Below are positions 7,956 to 16,061 of a DNA stretch of 31,784 bases, piece by piece. Within the stretch, counting starts at the first letter, position 1. Every line of letters starts with the position of its first letter. Both the position numbers and the translations under genes were made by a program. The notes beneath the pieces are model-generated. The model was given only the letters and a program-made list of their open reading frames with translations. It searched no databases and was not told the DNA's origin. Origin of the DNA: an uncultured Bacteroidota bacterium (GTDB lineage: Bacteria > Bacteroidota > Bacteroidia > UKL13-3); contig CAIVPY010000078.1 of NCBI GenBank assembly GCA_903907885.1, positions 1 to 31,784 of the forward strand, in the 5' to 3' direction.

Positions 7956-9479
7956 CTATGGCAATAAACGTCCGTACATTCTAGGGAATGGAATGCTTTC
8001 GCGCACATGTGGCAATTTGCAAACCCAAGTTACTAATCGTTCTAAGCCTAATCCAAAACCTGCGTGTGGCACACTTCCATATCTACGTAAATCCAAATAC
8101 CACTCAAATGCTTCCATAGGAAGCTCGTGTTCGTTAATCTTACCTATCAACAAATCTGTATCAGTTTCACGCTCTCCACCACCTACTATCTCACCATATC
8201 CTTCAGGAGCCAATACATCCACACCTCTTGCAAAGTGAGAGTTATCTGGGTCGCGTTTTAAATAAAATGCTTTCACTTCATGTGGCCAATTGTATACCAT
8301 AACTGGTACATCAAACAAACGTGTTAAAACCGTTTCATCACTTCCACCAAAATCTGTTCCGTAGGTAAAGTTTCTTGCACTTTCTAACCAACCTGGTATG
8401 TTGCGACTTTCTTCTTCAAGGTCTTTCAACTCTTGTTTCAGTTTGTCAATCTTAGCTTGGTTAAAACCTATCTCACCCTTCTTCATGCCCGGCACTTTTA
8501 TCTTCTCTTCACGCTCAGCTATTTCTGCATTTACTTCAGCAATCTTTGCCATCACAGCCGCCAAATCAGCTTCAAGGGTTTTAATTGAATTTTTGCCATT
8601 CACATCTTTTTCACCTTTGATAATAGCTACTGCTTCATCATAGGTTAATCTTGGGAATACTTGTGCTATGTTTTTCAATACATTGGTATCACGGCCAATA
8701 AATTCTAGTTCTTTACTGCAATTTTCTAATACATCTGTAACCACCGAACGAAGGAATGATTCAATCAAATCCATGTTTTGGTAAATATCATAAAAAACCA
8801 TCTCTGGTTCTATCATCCAAAACTCGGACAAGTGCCTACGTGTCTTAGATTTTTCGGCCCTAAAAGTAGGTCCAAAGGTGTAGATTTTACCCATAGCAAA
8901 AGCCATAGCTTCACCATACAATTGGCCACTTTGACTTAAGTAGGCAGTATCACCATAAAATTCTGTTTCAAACAAATTGCTTGTTCCTTCGCAGGCATTG
9001 CCTGTAAACAAAGGGGCATCCATCTGCACAAAGCCTTCGCTTTGAAAAAACTTATGTATAGCAAAAATAATTTGGTTACGAATTTTCATGATAGACCATT
9101 GTCTTTGGCTACGAAGCCACAAGTGTCTTTTGTCCATTAAAAACTCAACGCCATGTTCTTTTTTAGCAATGGGATACTCATCAGCCACTGCTATTACTTT
9201 TACATCCACTGCTTGTACTTCGAAACCGCCAATTTGCTTTTCGTCTTTAACAATTTTGCCTGTGATTTCAATAGATGTTTCAAGCGAAATCTGTTTGCAA
9301 TTTTCAAACACTTCGGCACTCACTGATTCTGCACTTACCACACATTGGCACCATCCAGTACCATCGCGAAGTACAATAAAATATAAGCCTTTGCTATCTC
9401 TTCGGTTGCTTGCCCATCCTTGAAGTGTGATGGTTTGACCTTCGTATTTTGCTAAATCTTTAATTAAAAACTGTTGCAC
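7956..9479 (-). CDS. asnS: Asparaginyl-tRNA synthetase with coiled-coil insertion
   Basis: This 507-residue cytoplasmic enzyme charges tRNA-Asn with asparagine. The N-terminal OB-fold anticodon-binding domain (about 1-110, with LQGWASNRRDSKGLYFIVLRDG) is followed by a class IIb catalytic core: motif 2 TFRAEKSKTRRHLSEFWMIEPEM and motif 3 GFGLGLERLVTWV near the C-terminus, ending in the usual FPRMYGRL. Between residues about 290 and 372 there is a highly charged, heptad-like stretch (AEVNAEIAEREEKIK..., KIDKLKQELKDLEEESRN) absent from the roughly 465-residue bacterial enzymes; I recall similar insertions in Chitinophagales AsnRS. The gene lies 62 nt after the acyltransferase pair on the same strand and no clear promoter was seen in the gap, so cotranscription is possible. 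Confidence 0.95.
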   Translation of the reverse strand: MQQFLIKDLAKYEGQTITLQGWASNRRDSKGLYFIVLRDGTGWCQCVVSAESVSAEVFENCKQISLETSIEITGKIVKDEKQIGGFEVQAVDVKVIAVADEYPIAKKEHGVEFLMDKRHLWLRSQRQWSIMKIRNQIIFAIHKFFQSEGFVQMDAPLFTGNACEGTSNLFETEFYGDTAYLSQSGQLYGEAMAFAMGKIYTFGPTFRAEKSKTRRHLSEFWMIEPEMVFYDIYQNMDLIESFLRSVVTDVLENCSKELEFIGRDTNVLKNIAQVFPRLTYDEAVAIIKGEKDVNGKNSIKTLEADLAAVMAKIAEVNAEIAEREEKIKVPGMKKGEIGFNQAKIDKLKQELKDLEEESRNIPGWLESARNFTYGTDFGGSDETVLTRLFDVPVMVYNWPHEVKAFYLKRDPDNSHFARGVDVLAPEGYGEIVGGGERETDTDLLIGKINEHELPMEAFEWYLDLRRYGSVPHAGFGLGLERLVTWVCKLPHVRESIPFPRMYGRLLP

Positions 9480-9541
9480 AATATAATCTCCTAATAAATT
9501 TTGTTTGATAAAATATGAACTGCGAAAATAATGAAAAAGGC

Positions 9542-10486
9542 CTAAATACCTTTTGTTTTCAGATACTCAATATAAGAATTGATATGTCTGTCTTTTTTGC
9601 TTGGGTAAATATCGGCAATCGTAACCATGATACCTGTTTCCTCTACATTGCCAAAATGCCCGTTAACAGCGGTACCGAAGGTGCGCATGGTGGGGCTTAA
9701 ATTCATGTAATTGTTAAACAAAGGTGGTATGTATTCGCCAAGAGCCCTCACGGTTTTGTTCAAAACCAGGTGAGCATCTTTAAAATTCAAATCTTTTATT
9801 TTACCAATAAAATCGCTGCAATCAGTTTCCATAACCAATGGATTTGGTATATGCATTAGTTGATCATTTTCTGGAAAGAAAAAGTGCATAAAACTTAAGA
9901 TATGATCGCGGGCTTCTTTGCTAAACTGCTGGTAATTGGTAACCTTACCAAAGAAATATTTGATATGAGGGTATAGCACAGTGAGTGCACCCAATCCATC
10001 CCATAAATTATCTAGTGAAAAAAGTCCTTTTCGATTATCAAGACTTGGCTGATAAATAGGCTGCACAAAACTTCTACCTAATTCGATTGTATAAGGAAAA
10101 TATTCTTTTTTAAGTTTATCAGAATAAACAAAAATTTCAGAAGTAGAAAGGTGGTAGTTGTTTTGATCATCTTTTGCATTGCTGCATAGTGCAAAACGGT
10201 ATCCTCCAATAATCTCTTCATCCTCTGGATTCCAAACTATCAATTGTTTGTATGCATATTTACCCGTATCATACTCATCAATATCTGCCGGCTTTCCTGT
10301 GCCTCCACCTGCTTCTCTAAACGAAATTTCGCGTAACCTACCAACTTCTGCCATCAGGTTTGGTGCAGTGTTGCCATCAAAAATATAAATCTCATTTTCG
10401 ATGTTATTCGTTGGTCTGATATATCGATCCGGGGTTAGCTCTGCCTTTAATAAGGCTCTTTCTATTTTACTAATTACAGCTTGCAA
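9542..10486 (-). CDS. GNAT/hemolysin-type N-acyltransferase, candidate amino-lipid N-acylase (GlsB-like)
   Basis: The 314-residue soluble protein resembles the 'hemolysin' group of GNAT acyltransferases (OlsB/GlsB type), which attach a 3-hydroxy fatty acid from acyl-ACP to the amino group of glycine or ornithine to give the lyso form of an aminolipid. Family-like features are REISFREAGGGTGKPADIDEYD near residue 50, IVWNPEDEEIIGGYRF near 85, and ELGRSFVQPIYQ near 130. There is no signal peptide or membrane helix. It begins 6 nt after the end of a PlsC-type acyltransferase gene, the pairing known for glycine-lipid synthesis in Bacteroides (GlsB with GlsA). The acceptor amino acid cannot be read from sequence. 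Confidence is high for the fold, moderate for the pathway. Confidence 0.75.
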   Translation of the reverse strand: MQAVISKIERALLKAELTPDRYIRPTNNIENEIYIFDGNTAPNLMAEVGRLREISFREAGGGTGKPADIDEYDTGKYAYKQLIVWNPEDEEIIGGYRFALCSNAKDDQNNYHLSTSEIFVYSDKLKKEYFPYTIELGRSFVQPIYQPSLDNRKGLFSLDNLWDGLGALTVLYPHIKYFFGKVTNYQQFSKEARDHILSFMHFFFPENDQLMHIPNPLVMETDCSDFIGKIKDLNFKDAHLVLNKTVRALGEYIPPLFNNYMNLSPTMRTFGTAVNGHFGNVEETGIMVTIADIYPSKKDRHINSYIEYLKTKGI

Positions 10487-10492
10487 AAGTGG

Positions 10493-11353
10493 TTATTTTG
10501 AATGTTTCAAGTATAAACTAAAATCGTTTAATGGTTTATGTTTAAGCGTGTAAATATATAACTTTATTATTTGTGCCCAATTTTCTAAAGTATATGATTT
10601 GTCAATATCCTTTGCATCAAGGGCTTTACCAAAAGTAATCTCAATTGTTTTTCCGTTTTGCTTAAACATTTCATCAGGCAAAAAGAACATTTCGATATTG
10701 GCTTTGATACCTAGACTCTTGCGAATATTGGCCAAATTGTAGAATCGGTTACTATTTTTAGCATCAATAAAAGTGGGAATAATAGGCAAATTGTATTTCA
10801 GCGCTCTGCTTAAAAAGCTCTTATGCCACTTCAAATCCATTATTTGTCCACCTTGTTTTCTTGAACACAAACCCGCAGGAAAAATAATCATACACCTACC
10901 TTCAGAATAATATCTCTCAATGCGTTCAAGGTTGGTTTTGGTGTTGGTGCCGAGCTTATTTACTGGAATAAACACCTCCTCAAACTGCGGAAACTGCATC
11001 AGCAAGTCGTTTACAATAAACTTAATATCTTGTCTTACCTTAGCTACTTCTGCTATTAAAGCCATTCCGTCTACACCACCTAATGGATGATTACTTGCAA
11101 TGATAACACCACCAGTTTTGGGAATATTTTCAATACCACGAGAAAGTCTTTTAGCCCCCAAACGCTCCACTGCCGCTGCTGAATATTGCATACCGTCTAA
11201 GTTGATATTTTCAGCAAGGTGTTGGTTAATATCATCTTGGTGAATGATTTTTTTTATCCAATTCAAAATAAATTTTGGAAGCATTTTGAACAGTTGCGGG
11301 TTTTTATCCGCAAAGGCTTTATCAATATCAATAATTTTATTTGGCGTTTGCAT
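10493..11353 (-). CDS. PlsC-type acyltransferase, candidate amino-lipid O-acylase (GlsA-like)
   Basis: This 286-residue protein belongs to the 1-acylglycerol-phosphate acyltransferase superfamily. The active-site motif reads NHPLGGVDG (about residue 89), with five rather than four residues between His and Asp as in the hemolysin/OlsF-related group. The acyl-binding block FPAGLCSRKQGG lies near 160. The likely role is to O-acylate the 3-hydroxy group of the N-acyl amino acid made by the neighbouring GNAT enzyme, giving the mature glycine or ornithine lipid in the membrane (inference from pairing). The start is taken at 11353 (MQTPNKIID); the open frame runs on to 11413 but would overlap the divergent truA start and add 20 residues that do not look conserved. 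It and the GNAT gene form an operon with a 6-nt gap. Confidence 0.75.
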   Translation of the reverse strand: MQTPNKIIDIDKAFADKNPQLFKMLPKFILNWIKKIIHQDDINQHLAENINLDGMQYSAAAVERLGAKRLSRGIENIPKTGGVIIASNHPLGGVDGMALIAEVAKVRQDIKFIVNDLLMQFPQFEEVFIPVNKLGTNTKTNLERIERYYSEGRCMIIFPAGLCSRKQGGQIMDLKWHKSFLSRALKYNLPIIPTFIDAKNSNRFYNLANIRKSLGIKANIEMFFLPDEMFKQNGKTIEITFGKALDAKDIDKSYTLENWAQIIKLYIYTLKHKPLNDFSLYLKHSK

Positions 11354-11354
11354 G

Positions 11355-11383
11355 TTTGGTTTTACAATAATAATGCATTTTTG
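11355..11383 (+). promoter_or_regulatory. Candidate promoter for truA (TTTG-N17-CATTTTTG)
   Basis: TTTG (11355-11358) and CATTTTTG (11376-11383, one mismatch to TAnnTTTG) are separated by 17 nt and end 12 nt before the truA ATG. It is a slightly off-consensus promoter in the 42-nt divergent gap. Confidence 0.4.
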
Positions 11384-11395
11384 TAGGATACAAAT

Positions 11396-12136
11396 ATGCG
11401 ATACCTGATTCAATTAGCATACAAAGGAACAAATTATAATGGCTGGCAGAAACAGCTAAATGCCAAAACTGTGCAGCAAACTTTGGATGAGAAACTGAGT
11501 ATGCTTATCGGTAGTAATATTGAAACACTTGGCTGTGGAAGAACTGATGCAGGTGTGCACGCAAGCAATTTCTATGCGCACTTTGATACTGAATTGACAA
11601 ATGATTGCCATGACATTGTATACAAGCTCAACAAGGTTTTACCTAATGATATTGCTGTGTATGATTTGTTTCAAGTAAAAGAGGATTTCAATGCAAGATT
11701 TGATGCCCTTTGGCGCGAATATGAATACCATATCATAACCAAACCTAGCCCTTTTTTGTATGAAACAGCTTGGCTCAATACAAGAAAGATGGACTTAAAT
11801 GCCATGAACGAGGCAGCTCAAGTGCTTTTTGACTACATAGATTTTGAATGTTTTAGTAAATTACACACTCAAGTAAAAACATTCAATTGCAAAATAATGA
11901 AAGCCGAATGGGCATTTAAAGATGAGCACACATTGGTCTTTACCATCAGGGCTGACCGATTTTTGCGCAATATGGTACGAGCCATAGTTGGCACTCTGTT
12001 AGATGTGGGTTATGGAAAAATATCCATACAAGATGTAAGAAACATCATCGAAAGCAAGAATAGAAGTGAGGCGGGTCAATCAGTGCCAGCTTGCGGATTG
12101 AGTCTTACTCAAATAGAATATCTATCCAATATTTAA
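11396..12136 (+). CDS. truA: tRNA pseudouridine(38-40) synthase TruA
   Basis: This 246-residue enzyme converts uridines 38, 39 and 40 in the anticodon stem-loop of many tRNAs to pseudouridine. The catalytic aspartate is D51 in CGRTDAGVHA; other family blocks are YKGTNYNGWQKQ near residue 9, FNARFDALWREYEYHI near 98, and RADRFLRNMVRAIVGTLLDVGYGK near 182. The length is normal. It diverges from the acyltransferase pair with a 42-nt gap and is convergent with the DUF4421 gene; only about 30 nt separate them and no terminator was seen. Confidence 0.95.
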   Translation: MRYLIQLAYKGTNYNGWQKQLNAKTVQQTLDEKLSMLIGSNIETLGCGRTDAGVHASNFYAHFDTELTNDCHDIVYKLNKVLPNDIAVYDLFQVKEDFNARFDALWREYEYHIITKPSPFLYETAWLNTRKMDLNAMNEAAQVLFDYIDFECFSKLHTQVKTFNCKIMKAEWAFKDEHTLVFTIRADRFLRNMVRAIVGTLLDVGYGKISIQDVRNIIESKNRSEAGQSVPACGLSLTQIEYLSNI

Positions 12137-12166
12137 AAACCTACATTATTTAAGATATGGTATTTT

Positions 12167-13261
12167 TTATGGGCTTAGCTTCTGGAATATTATTACGGGT
12201 AATTTATCCATTTTAGAAGATACACCTTTTAAAGATTTCGGTAAATTAAATCTCATCCCAAAATAATAGGTAGCACTTCCCATTAAATAATTTAATTTTT
12301 CGTTTTTACCCAAAGGTAAAGTATAGTTGTCTCCAATGACCGAAATGCCCGTATAAAATCTTTTGCCATTATACCCAAATCCAGCACGTCCTGTAGCTTT
12401 TGGTGCAACTATAAATTTGTTTATATCATTGTTGTCATTTGCCACAAAATAATGTTGTTGTTGGAAATTTGCTCCAAATAATAGCGATAAGGTGACAAAC
12501 AATTTTTCTTTTATTACAAAGGTATGAGCATAGCCTGGCATTAAACAAATGCTATAAAAATCACCTTTTCTAATGCTTGCATCAAAATCAATTTTATTAG
12601 TATTGTTTAGGCCTAAGGGGGCTATACTACTATCAGCGTTAATATTGTAATACGAAAAGGATGTGTTTATCAAAAAGGAACCTGCACTGTGTTTTTGAAT
12701 TTCGTTTTGCAAAAAAGTGGAACGGTATGAATACTTTTTATGGTTGAAAATATAATACACATTACTTCCAATGTTGGTTGTAGAAATATCGGGTCTAATT
12801 ATATAAGTCTTATCAGGTCGTTTTAATTCAGATATTTGATTAGTATTGGCAATATAATACCCTGAGTAACTTAGGTAGTACAAATCAAAACCTATTTTTT
12901 TTCCATAACCATTTAATGTGAGGTTACTATGCGTGGTATTGCCTTTGATTTTTTCTAGTAAATTAGAAGGTGTATATACATAAGCCAAACCTAGCCATTT
13001 GTGAATCAGTTTAATTCCAAACCCTAAATATTCATTGGGTTGGTAGTCTATTTGACCTTTGTTATTAAAAGAAAAACTATTGTGGGCGTTAGATATAAAC
13101 AAAGATGCGTTTATTTTTGAAGTTAAATCTTCAACATAATAATCTCTTTTCACAGTGCTTGATTGTGAGCTGTCTTTTTGTGCATAAAGGTATAGTGTAG
13201 CTATTACAAATAGAATGGTTAGTATAGTTTTGTTCACTGATAAATGTGATAAGATAAACAT
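12167..13261 (-). CDS. DUF4421 family predicted outer-membrane protein
   Basis: The 364-residue protein begins with a hydrophobic export signal (NKTILTILFVIATLYLYAQ, after a short charged lead) and contains alternating aromatic strands typical of an outer-membrane beta barrel, for example YLGFGIKLIHKWLGLAYVY, GFDLYYLSYSGYYI, NVYYIFNHKKYSYRSTFLQ, FYTGISVIGDNY and GSATYYFGMRFNLP at the end. The ordering and the KHSAGSFL block fit DUF4421, a Bacteroidota family of unknown function. No plug or TonB box was seen, so it is unlikely to be a TonB-dependent receptor. It is divergent from the superoxide dismutase gene. The family call is from memory of its pattern; the function is unknown. Confidence 0.75.
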   Translation of the reverse strand: MFILSHLSVNKTILTILFVIATLYLYAQKDSSQSSTVKRDYYVEDLTSKINASLFISNAHNSFSFNNKGQIDYQPNEYLGFGIKLIHKWLGLAYVYTPSNLLEKIKGNTTHSNLTLNGYGKKIGFDLYYLSYSGYYIANTNQISELKRPDKTYIIRPDISTTNIGSNVYYIFNHKKYSYRSTFLQNEIQKHSAGSFLINTSFSYYNINADSSIAPLGLNNTNKIDFDASIRKGDFYSICLMPGYAHTFVIKEKLFVTLSLLFGANFQQQHYFVANDNNDINKFIVAPKATGRAGFGYNGKRFYTGISVIGDNYTLPLGKNEKLNYLMGSATYYFGMRFNLPKSLKGVSSKMDKLPVIIFQKLSP

Positions 13262-13294
13262 GATATGGTTTAAACAATGTTAATATAAAATTTC

Positions 13295-13302
13295 TATATT
13301 TG
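13295..13302 (+). promoter_or_regulatory. Candidate -7 box (TATATTTG) for sod
   Basis: TATATTTG matches the TAnnTTTG consensus and ends 23 nt before the superoxide dismutase ATG. The -33 region has only GTTTAA rather than TTTG, so strength is uncertain. Confidence 0.5.
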
Positions 13303-13325
13303 CATACAAATTAAATCAAAAAAAT

Positions 13326-13934
13326 ATGTCATTCGAATTACCAAAATTACCATACGATTACACTTCTTTGGAGCCTCATATTGATGCTCGCACTATGGAA
13401 ATTCACCATAGCAAACACCATAATGCATATGTTACTAACCTAAATGTTGCTATTGCAGGAACTGATGCAGACAAACTAAGTATTGAAGACATTTGCAAAA
13501 ACATCAGCAATTACCCTATGCCAGTTAGAAATAATGGTGGTGGGCATTATAATCACAGCTTGTTTTGGAGTATTTTAGCTGTTAATGATGGCGCACTTCC
13601 AACTGGCAAACTAATGGATGCAATCAATGCTCATTTAGGTGGTATGGACAAATTCAAAGAAGAATTTAATAAAGCAGCAACTACTCGTTTTGGATCAGGA
13701 TGGGCTTGGTTATGTGTTGAAAATGGTAAACTTAAAGTTTGTTCAACTCCAAATCAAGACAATCCTTTGATGGATGTATCAGAATGCAAAGGAACTCCAA
13801 TTTTAGGATTGGATGTATGGGAACATGCCTATTATTTAAACTATCAAAACCGCAGACCTGACTACATTTCAGCGTTTTGGAATGTAATTAATTGGACACA
13901 AGTAAGTCGTAGATTTGAAGCTGCCAATATATAA
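13326..13934 (+). CDS. Superoxide dismutase, Fe/Mn family
   Basis: This 202-residue enzyme dismutates superoxide to hydrogen peroxide and oxygen in the cytoplasm (no signal peptide). The metal ligands are all present by position: H27 in MEIHHSKHH, H77 in GGGHYNHSLFW, and D163 and H167 in LDVWEHAYY. The block GGGHYNHSLFW and the glutamine Q144 in PNQDNP favour the manganese or cambialistic type over the iron type, but metal choice cannot be settled from sequence. It has its own -7 box and a terminator-like hairpin after it, so it is probably monocistronic. Its presence fits aerobic growth, as does the oxygen-dependent paa pathway later in the window. Confidence 0.95.
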   Translation: MSFELPKLPYDYTSLEPHIDARTMEIHHSKHHNAYVTNLNVAIAGTDADKLSIEDICKNISNYPMPVRNNGGGHYNHSLFWSILAVNDGALPTGKLMDAINAHLGGMDKFKEEFNKAATTRFGSGWAWLCVENGKLKVCSTPNQDNPLMDVSECKGTPILGLDVWEHAYYLNYQNRRPDYISAFWNVINWTQVSRRFEAANI

Positions 13935-13946
13935 TAAAATAAAACC

Positions 13947-13985
13947 AAACATCAAAATGAGGATTGAATTCTTGTTTTGATGTTT
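13947..13985 (+). terminator. Hairpin downstream of sod, probable terminator
   Basis: A perfect 11-bp inverted repeat, AAACATCAAAA (13947-13957) and TTTTGATGTTT (13975-13985), with a 17-nt loop starts 13 nt after the sod stop. It is AT-rich with a short TTTATTAATTT tail, so it is a moderate terminator. Confidence 0.5.
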
Positions 13986-14000
13986 ATTAATTTATAAACC

Positions 14001-14312
14001 ATGAGTCATTACGAATTAATCAATGTTCAATCTTTAACACCTATAGCTGTTTCTGATTTATCAAATATTTCGTTTGTTGAAAATGAAATATTAAGTCAAA
14101 TTGAAGACAAGAGGGTGCGATTAACCAATTTGTCAAAAGCGCTTTCATTTGGCAGTAGCAGCCTAAAAGGAAAAACTAGCTTAGTGTTTGATACCCTTAC
14201 AGGGCAAATCAGAACCGAAGCTGTTGTTGTAGCTTTTGACAATAACTTCGTTTGGCTTGATGGAAACATAAAACTTCCCATACTTGCTCTTCGAAGTGTT
14301 GATTTTGTTTAG
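14001..14312 (+). CDS. Small conserved Bacteroidota protein of unknown function
   Basis: The 103-residue soluble protein has no signal peptide or membrane segment. Residues 25-55 look like a short helix and loop (ENEILSQIEDKRVRLTNLSKAL), followed by strands: GKTSLVFDTLTGQIRTEAVVVAF, NNFVWLDGNIKLPILALRSVDFV. This layout (helical lead, then a small beta domain ending in a 'V-L-G-x-I-P-I' strand) resembles a widespread Flavobacteria/Cytophagia family of about 90-100 residues that I know only as hypothetical. The codon pattern and fold-like strand order argue it is a real gene. It starts 15 nt after the sod hairpin and ends 5 nt from the convergent rluD-type gene. Confidence 0.7.
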   Translation: MSHYELINVQSLTPIAVSDLSNISFVENEILSQIEDKRVRLTNLSKALSFGSSSLKGKTSLVFDTLTGQIRTEAVVVAFDNNFVWLDGNIKLPILALRSVDFV

Positions 14313-14317
14313 ATAAT

Positions 14318-15379
14318 TTATTCTTCTTCTTCAAAAGGCTTGTAAACGATATAATTTCTCCATTTATCAATTACTGCTTTAAATTCAACGGGCAACTCAG
14401 TTTCGAAAAACATTTCTTTATGTGTTGTTGGATGAATAAACCCTAACGATTGAGCATGCAATGCCTGACGTGGCATAATTGCCATTGTGTTTTCTACAAA
14501 CTGTTTATATTTAGCAAACTGGGTTCCTTTCCTAATTCTATCACCATCATAGGTGCTATCGGCAAACAATGAGTGCCCTAAACTTTTCATGTGAACACGA
14601 ATTTGATGTGTTCTTCCTGTCTCAAGCCTACATTCAATTAATGTTACATAGTGCATTCGCTCAAGCACCTTGTAATGTGTAACACTCCATTTTCCTTTTG
14701 TCTCATCATCTTGCATTTGGAAAATTTTACGGTCTCTTGTACTTCGCCCAATGTAACCCGTAATGGTGCCTTCGTCATCTAAAATATCGCCCCAAGCCAA
14801 TGCTACATATCTTCGCTTAATGCTATGGTCGTAAAATTGTTTAGCTAAAAAATTCATGGCAAACTCTGTTTTAGCAATAACCAAAATCCCTGAAGTATTT
14901 TTGTCAATTCTATGAACCAATCCAGGCCTTACATTACCATCTTTGGCAAAAGGCAAATCTTTAAAATGCCAAGCTAGGGCATTTACCAAAGTACCCGACA
15001 CGTTGTTATATCCAGGATGAACCACCATGCCAGCAGGTTTGTTCACTATCAGCACCTCTTCATCTTCAAACAAAATATTCAAAGGAATATTTTCGGCTAC
15101 AATGGTATTGTCTTTTGGTGGTGTGGGTAAGACAATTGAAATAATATCAAGTGGCTTGATTTTATAGCTTGATTTGGTGGGCTTGTCGTTAACCAAAATC
15201 GAACCCGATTCGGCTGCATATTGAATTTTAGTTCTGCTGGAGTTTTTTATTCTGTCCATCAGATATTTGTCAATACGGGTCTGGTGTTGCCCTTTTTCTA
15301 TCTCGAAACGATAATGCTCGAAAAGCTCCTGCTCATCGGCCTGTTCGCCATCTAAATCATCATCTTCTTCTAATAACAT
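14318..15379 (-). CDS. rluD: RluD-family 23S rRNA pseudouridine synthase
   Basis: This 353-residue enzyme makes pseudouridine in large-subunit rRNA. After an acidic lead (residues 1-30) an S4 RNA-binding domain lies at about 34-80 (RIDKYLMDRIKNSSRTKIQYAAESGSILVN, split here by sense only), then the catalytic domain with D159 in HRIDKNTSGILV, and the C-terminal GRTHQIRVHM block near 257. These are the RsuA/RluA-type marks with the long S4-containing form of RluD. It follows the DUF4293 gene by 18 nt and is probably cotranscribed with it. The exact target uridines (1911/1915/1917 for RluD) are inferred from family. Confidence 0.88.
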   Translation of the reverse strand: MLLEEDDDLDGEQADEQELFEHYRFEIEKGQHQTRIDKYLMDRIKNSSRTKIQYAAESGSILVNDKPTKSSYKIKPLDIISIVLPTPPKDNTIVAENIPLNILFEDEEVLIVNKPAGMVVHPGYNNVSGTLVNALAWHFKDLPFAKDGNVRPGLVHRIDKNTSGILVIAKTEFAMNFLAKQFYDHSIKRRYVALAWGDILDDEGTITGYIGRSTRDRKIFQMQDDETKGKWSVTHYKVLERMHYVTLIECRLETGRTHQIRVHMKSLGHSLFADSTYDGDRIRKGTQFAKYKQFVENTMAIMPRQALHAQSLGFIHPTTHKEMFFETELPVEFKAVIDKWRNYIVYKPFEEEE

Positions 15380-15397
15380 GCTTGGTTTTTGTCTGTA

Positions 15398-15886
15398 TTA
15401 TCGTATTCTATCCGCACTTTTCACTAATTCTTCATCATGCTTAATAAGCATAATAGCTCTCCAATTTAGATAAAACATAAATATCATCAATGCAATGCCA
15501 AATATGGATGGAAATGAAAGTGAAGACATGTTAAATCCTGGAATTTTTAAAGCTGCTGTGGAGAAAGTAGCAGCCAATAACAAAAACATAAATACAAAAT
15601 TAAATCGTGCATATTTAATTTGTAGGTTGCGGTTTTTGAATGAAAATAATACCTTTATAGTCCATGCTAACAACATTGCCATCAAAGTTATTAAAGCGAA
15701 TTGAATGCTACTTTTCTCTGCAACTATGATATTGTTTTCAGTTACATTAAAGTATATGATATTTAAAACATAATCGGTTGAAACGCCATTTACATCTTGA
15801 TGAACATTAACAATAGAACCCCCACACAAAACCGCCCCAATAATGATAATAGCTATGAAATAGATGCTTTGTAATCTTTGAATCAT
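15398..15886 (-). CDS. DUF4293 family membrane protein
   Basis: The 162-residue protein starts MIQRLQSIY, the conserved opening of DUF4293, so the ATG at 15886 is preferred to one seven codons upstream. It has four predicted membrane helices: about residues 5-26, 57-80, 90-112 and 122-145, with an extracytoplasmic loop after helix 1 (VNVHQDVNGVSTDYV). The family is restricted to Bacteroidota and has no known function. It is the first gene of a two-gene unit with rluD. No clear TAnnTTTG promoter was found in the gap to the divergent flippase gene. Confidence 0.8.
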   Translation of the reverse strand: MIQRLQSIYFIAIIIIGAVLCGGSIVNVHQDVNGVSTDYVLNIIYFNVTENNIIVAEKSSIQFALITLMAMLLAWTIKVLFSFKNRNLQIKYARFNFVFMFLLLAATFSTAALKIPGFNMSSLSFPSIFGIALMIFMFYLNWRAIMLIKHDEELVKSADRIR

Positions 15887-15994
15887 AAAGTAAAAATTTT
15901 GGCGCAAGTTATAAAATTGCTTGATATTGTTGGTAGATAACTTTATTGGGAAATCAACAAATCATAGAAACAAACATTAAGCAAAAGATATTTT

Positions 15995-16002
15995 TATATT
16001 TG
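15995..16002 (+). promoter_or_regulatory. Candidate -7 box (TATATTTG) for flippase-dut cluster
   Basis: TATATTTG matches TAnnTTTG and lies 59 nt before the TTG start of the flippase gene. No TTTG was seen at the expected -33 distance. Confidence 0.4.
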
Positions 16003-16061
16003 TCAACCAAGAACCAAAATAGACTTTAACTTAAAAAATTTCGTTAACTAAATTAACTCAT

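Noticed and set aside
8398..8643. Open frame on the plus strand antisense to asnS
   Set aside because: It mirrors the coiled-coil insertion codons, has no family resemblance, and lies wholly inside a confident gene.
13262..13325. Possible divergent promoter for the DUF4421 gene
   Set aside because: No CAAAnnTA (minus-strand -7 box) could be found in this gap.
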